Source: JBOGDS01 sp050743075 (GTDB lineage Bacteria > Actinomycetota > Actinomycetes > Jiangellales > Jiangellaceae). Taken from it: 51,377 nucleotides of DNA. Of this stretch, positions 1 to 6,671 are shown piece by piece. A model generated the notes under the pieces. The model saw only the letters and a list, made by a program, of their open reading frames with translations. It was not told the origin of the DNA and ran no database searches. The stretch lies in the NCBI GenBank assembly GCA_050743075.1, contig JBOGDS010000022.1:1-51377 (forward strand). The letters run 5' to 3'. Position 1 is the stretch's first letter. Each line of letters opens with the position of its first letter. The translations under genes and the position numbers were made by a program.

Positions 1-543
1 CTCGCATGCCAGGGCTGGCTGCTCGGCGCTCATCTGCGACTGGCGCGACGGGTGGATCGCGACCCGCTTACCGGCCTGCCAGGCCGGGCACGCCTCGTCG
101 ACCGGGCCGGTCGTGCACTGTCGAGCGGGCAGGGAGTCGGGCTGGTGTTCGTCGACCTGGACCGGTTCAAGGAGGTCAACGACTCGCACGGGCACGTCGT
201 GGGCGACCGCGTCCTCGCCGAGGTCGCGCGCCGGTTGCAGCGAGCCGCCGGCCCGGACGCATTCGTCGCCCGCTACGGTGGCGACGAGTTCGCGGTCCTG
301 GTCACTGTGCGGGCGGCAGAGACGGAGGGGCTCGCCGACCGGATCGGCCGCTGCCTTCGGTCTCCCGTGCTCGCGCCGGCACCGGTCGACGTCTCGGCGA
401 GCATCGGGGCGGCGAACGGGGCCGGCGGTACCGTGGACGACCTGCTCGTCGCGGCTGACGCCGCGATGTACGCGGCGAAGCGGGCGGTGACCGGCATGCG
501 GACAACCGTCCCGAATGCCGAGACTGCCATCGCCGCGCCTTGA
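1..543 (+). CDS. GGDEF-domain protein, C-terminal part (5' end outside window)
   Basis: The frame is open from the first base to a TGA at 541, so only the C-terminus of a longer protein is seen. It carries a nearly complete GGDEF domain: DPLTGL at the start, FVDLDRFKEVND (metal and substrate-binding aspartates) and the active-site YGGDEF. Intact YGGDEF suggests an active diguanylate cyclase making c-di-GMP, though the RxxD inhibitory site is not obvious. The N-terminal sensor region, probably PAS, GAF or membrane, is not visible. A GTG at 52 could be mistaken for the start, but the reading frame upstream continues with plausible coding sequence. Confidence 0.9.
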   Translation, partial: LACQGWLLGAHLRLARRVDRDPLTGLPGRARLVDRAGRALSSGQGVGLVFVDLDRFKEVNDSHGHVVGDRVLAEVARRLQRAAGPDAFVARYGGDEFAVLVTVRAAETEGLADRIGRCLRSPVLAPAPVDVSASIGAANGAGGTVDDLLVAADAAMYAAKRAVTGMRTTVPNAETAIAAP

Positions 544-576
544 CGCTTCCACCGGCCGTGCGGGAACGTTCGGCTC

Positions 577-618
577 GTGCACGTCAGCAACATCGTACTC
601 GAACAGCGCGTCGGCTAA
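577..618 (+). CDS. Putative ilvB leader peptide, 13 aa
   Basis: A short frame starting GTG at 577 encodes MHVSNIVLEQRVG and stops at TAA 616-618. It contains Val, then consecutive Ile-Val-Leu codons (592-600), then Val: exactly the products of the pathway that follows. It lies between the GGDEF gene and ilvB, immediately before two stacked hairpins. Ribosome-mediated attenuation of ilvB with branched-chain leader peptides is known in Actinobacteria, and that is the role inferred. The ribosome binding site is weak (GGGAAC around 562), so translation is not certain. Confidence 0.6.
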   Translation: MHVSNIVLEQRVG

Positions 619-671
619 GCATCCAGCCGTCGCGCGACCCCCTCGTGAGCCCTCGGGCCGGGGGGTCTTTT
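606..671 (+). promoter_or_regulatory. ilvB transcription attenuator (two stacked hairpins)
   Basis: Hairpin one pairs GCGCG-T-CGGCT (606-616) with AGCCG-T-CGCGC (625-635): ten base pairs with one T-T mismatch, with the leader stop codon at its loop. Directly abutting it, GACCCCC (636-642) pairs with GGGGGTC (661-667) and is followed by TTTT, a classic intrinsic terminator. It sits 34 nt before the ilvB start. The order leader codons, pause hairpin, terminator fits attenuation; I did not resolve a convincing antiterminator fold by eye. Confidence 0.65.
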
Positions 672-704
672 CATTGCCGGATGACGTCGTCAGGACGAGG
701 AGCC

Positions 705-2471
705 ATGTCCCTGCCAGACCAGCACGGAAGCACGATCACGGGGGCCGCGAGCCTGATCCGCTCGCTGGAGGCCGCCGGTGTCGACACCGTGTTCGGCATC
801 CCGGGCGGTGCGATCCTGCCGGCGTACGACCCGCTCCTCGACTCCACCAAGATCCGGCACATCCTGGTCCGCCACGAGCAGGGGGCGGGCCATGCCGCGG
901 AGGGATTCGCGCTGGCGACGGGCAAGGTCGGCGTGTGCATGGCCACCAGCGGGCCCGGTGCGACCAACCTCGTCACGCCGATCGCCGACGCCCACATGGA
1001 CTCGGTGCCGATGGTGGCGGTCACCGGCCAGGTGCCGAGCGCGGCGATCGGCACCGACGCGTTCCAGGAAGCCGACATCCGCGGCATCACGATGCCGATC
1101 ACGAAGCACAACTACCTGGTGACCGACGCGGCCGACATCCCGCGGACCATCGCGGAGGCCTTCCACATCGCGTCGACCGGCCGGCCCGGTCCGGTCCTCG
1201 TCGACATCGCCAAGGACGCGTTGCAGGCGTCGACGACGTTCCGATGGCCGACCACCGTCGACCTGCCCGGCTACCGGCCGATTCTGCGGCCGCACGCCAA
1301 GCAGGTGCGGGAGGCTGCCCGGCTGATCGTCGGGGCGCGGCGGCCGGTCCTCTACGTTGGTGGGGGGGTGCTCCGGGCACAGGCGTGGGCTGAACTGCGT
1401 GCGCTCGTCGAGCTCACCGGTGTCCCGGTCGTCACGACGCTGACCGCTCGGGGCGCGTTCCCCGACAGCGACCCGCGTCACCTCGGCATGCCCGGGATGC
1501 ACGGCACGGTGGCGGCCGTCACTGCCTTGCAGAAGGCCGACCTGATGGTGGTTCTGGGTGCCCGCTTCGACGACCGGGTCACCGGAAAGCTGTCGACGTT
1601 CGCGCCGGAGGCGACCGTCGTCCACGCCGACATCGACCCGGCCGAGATCTCGAAGAACCGGACCGCTGACGTGCCGATCGTCGGCGACTGCCGCGAGGTG
1701 ATCGCCGACCTCGTCGTCGCCGTCCAGGCGGAGCACACGGCCGGCCGGCGAGGCGACTACGCGTCGTGGTGGCAGCAGATCGACGGCTGGCGGCAGCGCT
1801 TCCCGCTCGGCTATACGGCAACCGACGACGGCGAGCTCGCGCCGCAGTACGTTATCGAGCGCCTCGGCTCCATCGTCGGGCCGGACGCGGTGTACGTGGC
1901 CGGCGTCGGCCAGCACCAGATGTGGGCCGCTCAGTTCATCTCCTACGAGAAGCCGGGCACCTGGCTCAACTCCGGTGGTCTGGGCACGATGGGGTTCGCC
2001 GTGCCGGCGGCCATGGGAGCCAAGGTGGGCCGACCGGACGCGACTGTGTGGGCTATCGACGGCGACGGCTGTTTCCAGATGACCAACCAGGAGCTGGCCA
2101 CCTGCGCAATCGAGGGGATCCCGATCAAGGTCGCCGTCATCAACAACGCGAGCCTCGGCATGGTCCGGCAGTGGCAGACGCTGTTCTACAACTCGCGCTA
2201 TTCCAACACCGACCTGGACAGCCGTCGCATTCCCGACTTCGCCAAGCTGGCCGAGGCGTACGGCTGCGTCGGGCTGCGCTGTGATGCCGGCGCGGAGGTG
2301 GATGCCACGATCGACAAGGCGATGGCAGTCGACGACCGGCCGGTCGTGGTCGACTTCGGTGTGCACCGCGACGCGATGGTGTGGCCGATGGTTCCCGCCG
2401 GCACCAGCAACGACGACATCCAGATCGCGCGCGGCATGGCGCCCGACTGGGACCGGAGTGACGAGCGATGA
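705..2471 (+). CDS. ilvB: Acetolactate synthase large subunit
   Basis: 588 aa. This ThDP-dependent enzyme makes acetolactate or acetohydroxybutyrate, the first common step of Val/Leu/Ile synthesis. The N-terminal ThDP domain has the cofactor-activating Glu in RHEQGAGHAAEGFA (about residue 58), a central FAD-type domain follows, and the C-terminal ThDP motif runs from GDGCFQMTNQEL to INNASLGMVRQWQ. ATG 705 was chosen because ACGAGGAG lies just upstream and the family N-terminus begins there; the longer open frame to 540 overlaps the attenuator. Its stop overlaps the ilvN start (ATGA), so the two subunits are translationally coupled. Confidence 0.97.
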   Translation: MSLPDQHGSTITGAASLIRSLEAAGVDTVFGIPGGAILPAYDPLLDSTKIRHILVRHEQGAGHAAEGFALATGKVGVCMATSGPGATNLVTPIADAHMDSVPMVAVTGQVPSAAIGTDAFQEADIRGITMPITKHNYLVTDAADIPRTIAEAFHIASTGRPGPVLVDIAKDALQASTTFRWPTTVDLPGYRPILRPHAKQVREAARLIVGARRPVLYVGGGVLRAQAWAELRALVELTGVPVVTTLTARGAFPDSDPRHLGMPGMHGTVAAVTALQKADLMVVLGARFDDRVTGKLSTFAPEATVVHADIDPAEISKNRTADVPIVGDCREVIADLVVAVQAEHTAGRRGDYASWWQQIDGWRQRFPLGYTATDDGELAPQYVIERLGSIVGPDAVYVAGVGQHQMWAAQFISYEKPGTWLNSGGLGTMGFAVPAAMGAKVGRPDATVWAIDGDGCFQMTNQELATCAIEGIPIKVAVINNASLGMVRQWQTLFYNSRYSNTDLDSRRIPDFAKLAEAYGCVGLRCDAGAEVDATIDKAMAVDDRPVVVDFGVHRDAMVWPMVPAGTSNDDIQIARGMAPDWDRSDER

Positions 2472-2992
2472 GCAAGCACACGCTGTCGATCGTTGTCGAG
2501 AACAAGCCCGGGATCCTGGCCCGGATCGCTGCGCTCTTCGCCCGCCGCGGCTTCAACATCGACTCGCTCGCCGTGGGGCCCACCGAGCATGCGTCGGTTT
2601 CCCGGATGACGGTCGTCGTCGACGTCGAGGACCAGCCTCTCGAGCAGGTCACGAAGCAGCTCAACAAGCTGGTCAACGTCATCAAGATCGTCGAGCTGGA
2701 CTCCTCGCAGTCGGTGCAGCGAGAGTTGTTGCTGCTCAAGGTCAAGGCCGACCTCGAGTCGCGTTCGCACGTCCTCGAGACCGTTCAGCTGTTCCGTGCC
2801 AAGGTCGTCGACGTCGCGTCCGACGCTGTGACGATCGAGGCGACCGGCTCGTCGGAGAAGCTGGACGCCCTGCTGCGGGTACTGGAGCCGTTCGGGATCC
2901 GTGAGCTCGTCCAGTCCGGGGTGGTCGCGGTCGGACGCGGCTCCCGTTCGATCACAGACCGCGCCCTACGCCCCCTCGACCGCACCGCATAG
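2468..2992 (+). CDS. ilvN: Acetolactate synthase small (regulatory) subunit
   Basis: 174 aa. The N-terminus (HTLSIVVENKPGILARIAALFARR) is an ACT domain that binds valine and mediates feedback inhibition of IlvB; the C-terminal half is the usual small-subunit domain (ELLLLKVKAD..., then EATGSSEKLDALLRVLEPFGI). Length is normal for the long actinobacterial form. It overlaps ilvB by 4 nt and is followed after 111 nt by ilvC; the gap contains an intergenic palindrome. Confidence 0.97.
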   Translation: MSKHTLSIVVENKPGILARIAALFARRGFNIDSLAVGPTEHASVSRMTVVVDVEDQPLEQVTKQLNKLVNVIKIVELDSSQSVQRELLLLKVKADLESRSHVLETVQLFRAKVVDVASDAVTIEATGSSEKLDALLRVLEPFGIRELVQSGVVAVGRGSRSITDRALRPLDRTA

Positions 2993-3007
2993 ACCGATCA
3001 CCCCGTC

Positions 3008-3063
3008 CCGTGATCATGAAGACCTTGGCGGCCCATAGCCCTTCGATTCCTTCATGATCATGG
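3008..3063. repeat. Intergenic TGATC palindromic element, copy A
   Basis: TGATCATGAAG (3011-3021) pairs perfectly with its reverse complement at 3050-3060 around a 28-nt loop containing GGCCCATAGCC-type sequence; CC/GG pairs extend the stem to 3008/3063. It lies 18 nt after the ilvN stop. Copy C (39390-39447) shares the GATCATGAAG arm and a CATAG loop centre. There is no T-tract on the plus strand. Confidence 0.75.
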
Positions 3064-3103
3064 CGGGCGTGGATTCATCCTAGACACGAAGGAGAAGCCC
3101 GAC

Positions 3104-4129
3104 GTGGCCGAGCTGTTCTACGACGACGACGCGGACCTGTCGATCATCCAGCACCGGAACGTGGCCGTGCTCGGCTACGGCAGCCAGGGTCATGCCCACG
3201 CGCTGAGCTTGCGTGACTCGGGGGTCGACGTGCGCATCGGCCTGCCCGAGAGCTCGAGGAGCCGGCCCAAGGCGGAGGCGGAGGGACTGCGGGTCGTCAC
3301 GCCCTACGAGGCCTGTGAGGAGGCAGATCTCGCCGTCATCCTCGCGCCCGACCACGTCCAGCGGCACCTGTACGCCGAGGCGGTCGAGCCGAACCTCGTC
3401 GATGGCGACGCGCTGTTCTTCGGGCACGGCTTCAACATCCGGTTCGGCTACGTGAAACCACCGGCCGGCGTCGATGTGTGCATGGTGGCGCCCAAGGGGC
3501 CGGGCCACCTGGTGAGGCGCGAGTTCTCCGACGGGCGCGGCGTTCCGGTGCTCGTCGCCGTCGAGCAGGACGCAAGCGGCAACGCATGGCCGCTGACACT
3601 CGCCTACGCCAAGGCGATCGGCGGCCTGCGGGCCGGCGGGATCAGGACCACGTTCACCGAGGAGACCGAGACCGACCTGTTCGGGGAGCAGGCGGTTCTC
3701 TGCGGCGGCGTGTCCCGGCTGGTGCAGACCGGGTTCGAGACCCTGACCGAGGCCGGCTACCAGCCCGAGGTCGCCTACTTCGAGTGCCTGCACGAGCTCA
3801 AGCTCATCGTCGACCTCATGTATGAGGGAGGCATCGCCAAGCAGCGCTGGTCGGTGTCCGACACCGCCGAGTACGGCGACTACACCTCCGGCCCGAAGAT
3901 CATCGACGAGTCGGTCAAGCAGCGGATGCAGCAGACTCTGCGCGAGGTGCGGGACGGCTCCTGGGCGGCCGGGTTCATCGCCGACCAGGATGCCGGCGCA
4001 CCGGAGTTCAACCGGTTGCGCAAGGAAGGGGAGCAGCACCCCATCGAGGCCACCGGCCGTGAGCTGCGCAAGCTGATGAGCTGGGTCAGGTCGGATGACG
4101 ACTACACGGAGGGCACCGCCACGCGCTGA
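3104..4129 (+). CDS. ilvC: Ketol-acid reductoisomerase (class I)
   Basis: 341 aa. It converts acetolactate to dihydroxyisovalerate with NAD(P)H and Mg2+. GYGSQGHAHALSLRDSG (about residues 25-41) is the Rossmann dinucleotide loop, GHGFNIRFGY and MVAPKGPGH follow, and the metal-binding acidic residues are in ETETDLFGEQAVLCGG and FECLHELKLIVDLM. The short length indicates the class I enzyme. The start is GTG 3104, with GAAGGAGAA 8 nt upstream. It is third in the ilvBNC order but separated from ilvN by a palindromic element, so it may also have its own promoter. Confidence 0.97.
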   Translation: MAELFYDDDADLSIIQHRNVAVLGYGSQGHAHALSLRDSGVDVRIGLPESSRSRPKAEAEGLRVVTPYEACEEADLAVILAPDHVQRHLYAEAVEPNLVDGDALFFGHGFNIRFGYVKPPAGVDVCMVAPKGPGHLVRREFSDGRGVPVLVAVEQDASGNAWPLTLAYAKAIGGLRAGGIRTTFTEETETDLFGEQAVLCGGVSRLVQTGFETLTEAGYQPEVAYFECLHELKLIVDLMYEGGIAKQRWSVSDTAEYGDYTSGPKIIDESVKQRMQQTLREVRDGSWAAGFIADQDAGAPEFNRLRKEGEQHPIEATGRELRKLMSWVRSDDDYTEGTATR

Positions 4130-4149
4130 CCCGAGCCCGGCGTGGGGTC

Positions 4150-4402
4150 GCATTCGCTCGGCTACCGGTCTGCGGGTCACCGCACGTCGTACGACCTGGC
4201 CGGCAGGACTCAGCGAACGCGAAGTGGAGGTGCGCTCCGCCTGCCGGCGCGCCGATTGTCCAACCCGCAGATCGGGCCGGCCCTCGTGGTGTCATCGCGC
4301 CCGGCCGAGCACCACGTGCAGCACATCTACGCGAAGATCGGTGTCTCCACCCGGGCGGCAGCGGCGCTGTTCGCCATGCAGCACGGCCTGCTCCCGCTGT
4401 GA
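4150..4402 (+). pseudogene. Frameshifted remnant of a LuxR-type HTH regulator
   Basis: Two frames together encode the C-terminal HTH of a LuxR family protein: WPAGLSEREVEV in one frame up to about 4232, then LRLPARRLSNPQIG and HHVQHIYAKIGVSTRAA in the next frame from 4235, to a TGA at 4400. Joining them needs one small indel at 4233-4235. No sensor domain or start is present upstream, where ilvC ends at 4129. Substitutions inside the HTH (for example PALVVSSRPAEH where a typical protein has an ISPRTVEH-like segment) also suggest relaxed selection. It is a dead fragment between ilvC and serA. Confidence 0.65.
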
Positions 4403-4492
4403 TCCATGACCGGCGGGGCTCGAGCAGCTGATCGCCCGCGGCCGACCGGCGTCGCCTGCCCTGCATGTCGTCCGGGTCGGTAGCGAGCGGGA

Positions 4493-4558
4493 TAAACTCG
4501 GCGGAGTCGGGCCCACCGCCGTGCTCCGCCCGTCCACGTACGACACGCGTACGACACG
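4493..4558 (+). promoter_or_regulatory. serA -10 box and structured 5' leader
   Basis: TAAACT at 4493-4498 is a good -10 candidate. Just downstream GGCGGAG (4500-4506) pairs with CTCCGCC (4524-4530). Then an 11-bp unit, CGTACGACACG, occurs twice in tandem (4537-4547, 4548-4558), and the two CGTACG copies can pair with each other. The second copy ends about 17 nt before the serA start, next to the ribosome binding site. Confidence 0.4.
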
Positions 4559-4575
4559 AAGAGGGTGCACCGTTG

Positions 4576-6165
4576 GTGAGCAAGCCCGTCGTTCTGATCG
4601 CTGAGGAGCTCTCGCCCGCCACGGTCGAGGCGCTCGGGCCCGACTTCGAGGTCCGCTACTGCGACGGGGCGGACCGTGGGTCGCTGCTTCCCGCCGTCGC
4701 CGACGCCGAGGCGCTTCTCGTCCGCAGCGCGACCAGGGTCGACGCCGATGTCATCGCGGCGGCACCGCGGCTGCGGGTGATCGCCCGAGCCGGTGTCGGC
4801 CTCGACAATGTCGACGTCAAGGCCGCCACCCAGGCCGGAGTCATGGTCGTGAACGCGCCGACGTCCAACGTCGTTAGCGCGGCCGAGCTCACAGTGGGAC
4901 TCCTGCTCGCCACGGCGCGCCACATCCCGCCTGCCAACGCGGCGCTGAAGACCGGCGAGTGGAAGCGCAGCAAGTACGTCGGCGCCGAGCTGTACGAGAA
5001 GGTCGCCGGCATCGTCGGCCTCGGTCGGATCGGTATCCTCGTCGCCCAGCGGCTTTCGTCCTTCGGCATGCAGGTCATCGCGTACGACCCCTATGTACCG
5101 GCAGCGCGGGCCGCGCAGATGGGTGCGCGCAGCGTGTCCTTGGAAGAACTGCTGCGGGAGAGTGACTTCATCTCAGTCCACCTGCCGAGGACACCGGAGA
5201 CGGCCGGGCTGATCGACGAGCACGCGCTGTCGATGGTCAAGCCGACGGTACGGATCGTCAACGCGGCCCGCGGCGGCGTCGTCGACGAGCACGCCTTGGC
5301 TCTGGCGCTCAAGGAGGGCCGGGTCGCGGGTGCCGGCATCGACGTCTTCGCCCACGAGCCTTGTACCGACTCGCCGTTGTTCGGCTTCGACTCGGTCGTC
5401 GTCACGCCGCATCTCGGGGCATCGACGGAGGAGGCGCAGGAGAAGGCCGGCGTCTCGGTGGCGCGATCCGTCCGGCTGGCGCTGGCCGGTGAGCTGGTGC
5501 CCGACGCCGTCAACGTCAAGGGTGGTGCGATCGCGCAGGACGTCCGGCCCGGCATCCCCCTGGCCGAGAAGCTCGGCCGGATCTTCACCGCGTTGGCTGG
5601 GGGCGTCGCCACCCAGCTCGACGTCGAGGTCCGCGGGGCGATCGTCGAGCACGACGTCAAGATCCTCGAGCTGGCGGCGCTCAGGGGCGTGTTCGCCGAC
5701 GTCGTCGAGGACGCAGTCACGTACGTCAACGCTCCGGTCATCGCGGCCGACCGGGGTGTCGCAGTGCGGCTCGTCACCGACGAGGAGTCGCCGGACTACC
5801 GCAATCTGATCACTGTCCGCGGGACGCTCACGGACGGCAGGCCGATCTCGGTGTCGGGCACGCTGTCGGGTCCGCGGCACACCGAGAAGCTCGTGGAGGT
5901 CCTGGGCTACGACATCGAGGTCCAGCCGAGCGACCACATGGCCTTCCTGCGCTACCACGACCGGCCGGGCGTGGTAGGCGTCGTGGGGCGTGTCCTGGGC
6001 GACGCCGCGGTGAACATCGCCGGGATGCAGGTCAGCCGTGACACCAAGGGCGGCCATGCGCTGGTCGTGATGACGGTCGACCAGGCCGTTCCGCCGCGTG
6101 CCTTCGACGAGATCCTCGCTGCGATCGGCGCCGAGTGGGGCCGCACCGTCGACCTCGCGACCTGA
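4576..6165 (+). CDS. serA: D-3-phosphoglycerate dehydrogenase
   Basis: 529 aa. It catalyses the first step of serine synthesis, 3-phosphoglycerate to 3-phosphohydroxypyruvate. It is the long form: an N-terminal substrate domain, an NAD domain with VGLGRIGILVAQRL (about 148-161), NAARGGVVDE and HLGASTEEAQ, then the intervening domain and a C-terminal ACT domain (HDRPGVVGVVGRVLGDAAVNIAGMQ) that normally senses serine. The start is GTG 4576, with GAAGAGG upstream; TTG 4573 is also possible. It is monocistronic by spacing, with hairpins on both sides. Confidence 0.95.
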   Translation: MSKPVVLIAEELSPATVEALGPDFEVRYCDGADRGSLLPAVADAEALLVRSATRVDADVIAAAPRLRVIARAGVGLDNVDVKAATQAGVMVVNAPTSNVVSAAELTVGLLLATARHIPPANAALKTGEWKRSKYVGAELYEKVAGIVGLGRIGILVAQRLSSFGMQVIAYDPYVPAARAAQMGARSVSLEELLRESDFISVHLPRTPETAGLIDEHALSMVKPTVRIVNAARGGVVDEHALALALKEGRVAGAGIDVFAHEPCTDSPLFGFDSVVVTPHLGASTEEAQEKAGVSVARSVRLALAGELVPDAVNVKGGAIAQDVRPGIPLAEKLGRIFTALAGGVATQLDVEVRGAIVEHDVKILELAALRGVFADVVEDAVTYVNAPVIAADRGVAVRLVTDEESPDYRNLITVRGTLTDGRPISVSGTLSGPRHTEKLVEVLGYDIEVQPSDHMAFLRYHDRPGVVGVVGRVLGDAAVNIAGMQVSRDTKGGHALVVMTVDQAVPPRAFDEILAAIGAEWGRTVDLAT

Positions 6166-6170
6166 CCTGA

Positions 6171-6209
6171 GTCTCGGCATCCGAGACGGCTGTCCACCCG
6201 ACGGGACAG
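6171..6209 (+). terminator. Hairpins after serA
   Basis: GTCTCGG (6171-6177) pairs with CCGAGAC (6181-6187) around a 3-nt loop, 5 nt after the serA stop; CTGTCC (6190-6195) pairs with GGACAG (6204-6209). There is no T-tract, so termination is inferred only from the position and the stacked stems. Confidence 0.4.
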
Positions 6210-6222
6210 TTGGACGTCCTAG
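6210..6222. promoter_or_regulatory. TTGGACGTCCTAG motif, copy 1
   Basis: The 13-mer TTGGACGTCCTAG with palindromic core GGACGTCC recurs exactly at 7803-7815 before ilvE. Here it is followed 3 nt later by TACCGT (6226-6231), a possible -10, so it would sit inside a promoter. The regulator is unknown to me. Confidence 0.4.
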
Positions 6223-6241
6223 GAGTACCGTCGCCTGGGTC

Positions 6242-6289
6242 ATGGCGTGGTCGGTACGAATCCTTCGCCGCCGCGACGGGGCTCGTTAG
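6242..6289 (+). CDS. Possible short leader ORF between serA and leuB
   Basis: ATG 6242 opens a 15-codon frame, MAWSVRILRRRDGAR, ending TAG at 6289. It begins about 10 nt after a possible -10 (TACCGT) and includes Val, Ile and Leu codons. Its last codons form the left arm of a perfect 11-bp hairpin (CCGCGACGGGG 6271-6281 with 6297-6307). It is far (about 380 nt) from leuB, so an attenuation role is weak; it may equally be fortuitous. Confidence 0.2.
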   Translation: MAWSVRILRRRDGAR

Positions 6290-6470
6290 GCCGGCTCCCC
6301 GTCGCGGAGTCTCGGCGTTCCCGCTGGCCGACCCGTACTTCAGACGAGGGATCACCCGCGATCCGGGCCTTCTGCCGGATGAGATCACACGGCACCGCCA
6401 CCAGCCGGTCCGTGGTCCAGGCAGTACCGCTCCCCGTCGATCCACTGTCGATGACGACCGGAGCACGATC

Positions 6471-6554
6471 ATGACCGAGGAGCAACTGAACGCCCAGCAT
6501 GCGTTGCAGGAGGCGATGGACCGCCGTGACAACGGCGGCGAGACCGGCCACTGA
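6471..6554 (+). CDS. Possible small protein, 27 aa
   Basis: ATG 6471 preceded by GGAG (about 7 nt) opens a frame reading MTEEQLNAQHALQEAMDRRD and seven more residues, hydrophilic and helix-prone, stopping at 6554. A perfect 9-bp hairpin follows 19 nt later, as expected for a small transcript. I do not recognise a family. The rest of 6166-6671 holds only hairpins and the motif noted separately. Confidence 0.3.
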   Translation: MTEEQLNAQHALQEAMDRRDNGGETGH

Positions 6555-6573
6555 GCACGCTGGCCACCACGCC

Positions 6574-6606
6574 AGGGCCCGCGCCTACGGGGGAGGTGCG
6601 GGCCCT
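6574..6606 (+). terminator. Hairpin after the 27-aa ORF
   Basis: AGGGCCCGC (6574-6582) pairs perfectly with GCGGGCCCT (6598-6606) around a 15-nt loop. There is no real T-tract. It lies upstream of the probable leuB transcription start, so it would end transcription coming from 6210-6554. Confidence 0.4.
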
Positions 6607-6615
6607 CGTCATGTG

Positions 6616-6664
6616 TCCGGATGGCGGGATGACCGTGCCACCATCCGGAACGGCGCCGTACGGT
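6616..6664 (+). promoter_or_regulatory. leuB leaderless promoter with inverted-repeat operator
   Basis: TACGGT (6659-6664) is followed by exactly 7 nt and the leuB ATG, the geometry of a leaderless transcript. TCCGGATGG (6616-6624) and CCATCCGGA (6641-6649) form a perfect inverted repeat with a 16-nt spacer centred about 40 bp upstream of the start, over the -35 region. Because it is upstream of the inferred transcription start, it is better read as a DNA operator than an RNA hairpin. Confidence 0.45.
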
Positions 6665-6671
6665 GACGCGC

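Noticed and set aside
540..704. In-frame N-terminal extension of ilvB to 540
   Set aside because: It would translate through the attenuator hairpins; family start and ribosome site are at 705.
690..2366. 558-codon minus-strand open frame opposite ilvB
   Set aside because: Shadow frame produced by GC-rich codon bias; no domain, and ilvB is unequivocal on the plus strand.
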